6,100 nucleotides of DNA, taken from NCBI GenBank assembly GCA_902363045.1, contig CABIYX010000061.1, forward strand, positions 1 to 6,100, in the 5' to 3' direction. Both the position numbers and the translations under genes were made by a program. Below the pieces are notes generated by a model, which was not told the DNA's origin, searched no databases, and was given only the letters and a program-made list of their open reading frames with translations. This stretch comes from Clostridiales bacterium (GTDB lineage Bacteria; Bacillota; Clostridia; Oscillospirales; Oscillospiraceae). This document shows, in pieces, positions 4,951 through 6,100 of this stretch. Every line of letters begins with the position of its first letter. Within the stretch, counting starts at the first letter, position 1.

Positions 4951-4981
4951 AGGTAGCAACTCCTTTCATTCTTATTATATC

Positions 4982-5011
4982 CATTGTATAACTTTTTATT
5001 TACAATGTCAA
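4982..5011 (-). promoter_or_regulatory. Sigma-A promoter of the toxin-antitoxin/RepB operon with overlapping operator-like inverted repeat
   Basis: On the minus strand TTGACA (complement of 5006-5011, a perfect -35) is followed after 17 bp by TACAAT (complement of 4983-4988). Transcription would start about 25 bp before the antitoxin ATG. CATTGTA (4982-4988) and TACAATG (5001-5007) form a 7-bp perfect inverted repeat lying over the -10 and the -35 edge. Its placement fits autorepression by the ribbon-helix-helix antitoxin. The promoter is clear; the operator is inferred. Confidence 0.75.
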
Positions 5012-5195
5012 TATATGTTCCTGACCGTTTACCCAAGCACTGGCCCTTAAACTTCTACCCTGGTATGTTCGCATTTAGAGGGCAAAAAAGCCTTGATTTA
5101 TGCGGCTTTCCAAACGCGGTAGAGAGGGGGCCGGTATATTTACCCTCGGAGGGCTGAAAACGGCTTCTAAAGCGTAACAGGGGCCTTTCTGGGCC
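5012..5195. other. Intergenic region between the end of rep and the toxin-antitoxin promoter
   Basis: These 184 bp contain no credible gene. The only clear element is the rho-independent terminator at 5084-5109. GGGGCC/GGCCCC inverted segments near 5180-5209 overlap the end of rep but have no T-run. Confidence 0.6.
5084..5109 (-). terminator. Rho-independent terminator of rep
   Basis: On the minus strand AAAGCC, an 11-base loop and GGCTTT are followed by further T, giving six T in a row (complement of 5084-5089). The stem is short (6 bp), but placement about 90 bp after the rep stop and just before the next operon's promoter supports it. Confidence 0.6.
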
Positions 5196-6100
5196 TTATT
5201 CCTGGCCCCCATCGTGCAGCGCATCCAGGAGCCAATCGCTCAACTCCTGGGAAGGGGACACCCGCACCGTTATATGCCCATTTTCAAAGCGCACCGCTGG
5301 CGGCGGACAATCCCACCACTTGCGGACGGTTTTCGGATCAAGGCCAGTTTCCCGGTGACAGTCGGCCTTGCGCCCCTCCGGGTGCTGCTGCCGCCATTCA
5401 TAAACCCGCGCCTGGGCCGTTCCGCTGCCTTTAGGCCGCCCGTTCCCTTCTCTCCAATTCGTACCATTAGCCTTATCGTTAATCTCCTGGATTGCTCTCG
5501 CGCCCTGCAAATGTACTGGCTGTTTGCGCCAGTTCCGCTTGTTGACAGGCATAGTCAGACCGGAGAGCTTCGCTATATCGTCCCTGGGGAATGTCACATA
5601 GTCCTCGTTGAACATCTCCAGGGCGCACACCACATCATCTTTCGTGAAGCGGTTTATATCCTCCACGCTCATATCATCGTAAGGCCGGAGCAGCGCGAAA
5701 GCGTCCCGGCGCAGCTCGTCCTCGTCTATCCCGCATTTTTTCGCATAAATCGCCAGCGTCATAATGCCATAGAAACGATGGCCCACCCGGATTTCATCGG
5801 CGATCCGGTGCAGCCACCAGTCGTAAAGGTCACGCTTGACCGTCCAGCGGCCCCGCCGCTCCTTCTTGACGATCCGCCGCTCATACCAATCCGGGTACTT
5901 CTCTTTCGCCTCGGCCAGCGACAGGCGGCTCTTTCTCATAAGCCCTTCAAGCCGCTGCTGCTCCCCGTTGCTGTCCGGGATATAATCAAGCAGCCGCACC
6001 AGCTCCACCGGCCCGCCGAGCCGGAACGCCCTCACAGGGTACTCACGCCCCAGCTTCGAGCCGGAGCCGACCACCCGAAATCCCTGCAAAATCCCCTGCA
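5196..6100 (-). CDS. rep: Plasmid replication protein, C-terminal part with HTH domain
   Basis: This is the continuation of the gene that starts at 715; bases 6008-6100 duplicate 1-93. It supplies residues 239-508 and stops with TAA at 5196-5198. Taken alone it could be read as a 297-aa protein from a TTG at 6089, but that codon is Leu212 of the full protein and not a start. Residues about 260-385 are helical, rich in Trp, Arg and Asp, and probably form a primase C-terminal or helical domain. A GRPKGSG linker (428-434) leads to a helix-turn-helix at about 436-471, including KADCHRETGLDPKTVRKWW, which is well suited to binding origin repeats. I saw no Walker A motif, so helicase activity would come from the host. 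A rho-independent terminator lies about 90 bp downstream. Confidence 0.8.
   Translation of the reverse strand, partial: QGILQGFRVVGSGSKLGREYPVRAFRLGGPVELVRLLDYIPDSNGEQQRLEGLMRKSRLSLAEAKEKYPDWYERRIVKKERRGRWTVKRDLYDWWLHRIADEIRVGHRFYGIMTLAIYAKKCGIDEDELRRDAFALLRPYDDMSVEDINRFTKDDVVCALEMFNEDYVTFPRDDIAKLSGLTMPVNKRNWRKQPVHLQGARAIQEINDKANGTNWREGNGRPKGSGTAQARVYEWRQQHPEGRKADCHRETGLDPKTVRKWWDCPPPAVRFENGHITVRVSPSQELSDWLLDALHDGGQE
6008..6100. repeat. Terminal direct repeat, right copy (circular-contig overlap)
   Basis: This is an exact duplicate of bases 1-93. The offset between copies (6,007) is the inferred plasmid length. It encodes part of the replication protein on the minus strand, around its conserved GFRVVGSGSK stretch. 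Confidence 0.93.

Noticed and set aside
5196..6089. Stand-alone 297-aa replication protein starting at 6089
   Set aside because: The start codon is TTG (Leu212 of the full protein) with no ribosome site; joining the identical ends extends the frame to an ATG with GAGGTG at 715.
1..6100. IS element, transposon ends or phage attachment site explaining the terminal repeat
   Set aside because: No transposase or integrase is encoded, and the repeat lies inside the rep coding sequence in frame; circular overlap explains it fully.

Overview
The window is best read as one complete small circular plasmid, sequenced through its own junction. Bases 1-93 are repeated exactly at 6008-6100, and the longest gene reads through that joint without a break, so the circle is 6,007 bp. 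Gene content points to a mobilizable plasmid of a Gram-positive, clostridial-type host (Lachnospiraceae or Oscillospiraceae, gut-like). The reasons are a Pre/Mob (MOBV) relaxase, a RepB/DUF536-type accessory protein, a DUF5348-like protein, a DinJ/YafQ pair, strong AAGGAGG-type ribosome sites, and a lipoprotein of a type I associate with Clostridia. The host assignment is an inference.

Every gene I accept lies on the minus strand. In transcription order: dinJ-like antitoxin (4950-4669) and yafQ-like toxin (4676-4404), driven by a near-consensus promoter; a DUF5348-like protein (4385-4137); a helix-turn-helix RepB-like protein (4140-3607), coupled to it by an ATGA overlap; a lower-GC lipoprotein cargo gene (3551-2610); a hairpin-rich candidate oriT (2472-2554); the mob relaxase (2367-1141) with its own promoter; a structured non-coding region (716-1140); and the replication protein, which starts at 715, crosses the joint and ends at 5196 (508 aa). 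A rho-independent terminator follows at 5084-5109.

Function by block: the Rep protein carries primase-polymerase motifs and a C-terminal HTH and should replicate the plasmid. The 716-1140 block (two perfect 44-bp direct repeats, a G-rich strand, a 17-bp perfect inverted repeat) is the likeliest origin and rep control region. The toxin-antitoxin pair and RepB-like protein form a maintenance operon, and Mob with oriT gives mobilization by a helper element. The lipoprotein is the only gene with no evident plasmid role.

The most unusual signal is inside the RepB-like gene: twelve copies of a 9-bp motif (CCGTCAACC or its complement, up to one mismatch) at 3866-4062. They occur in both orientations and all reading frames, mostly about one helical turn apart. 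The protein therefore cannot explain them, and they look like an iteron-type binding array embedded in a coding sequence.
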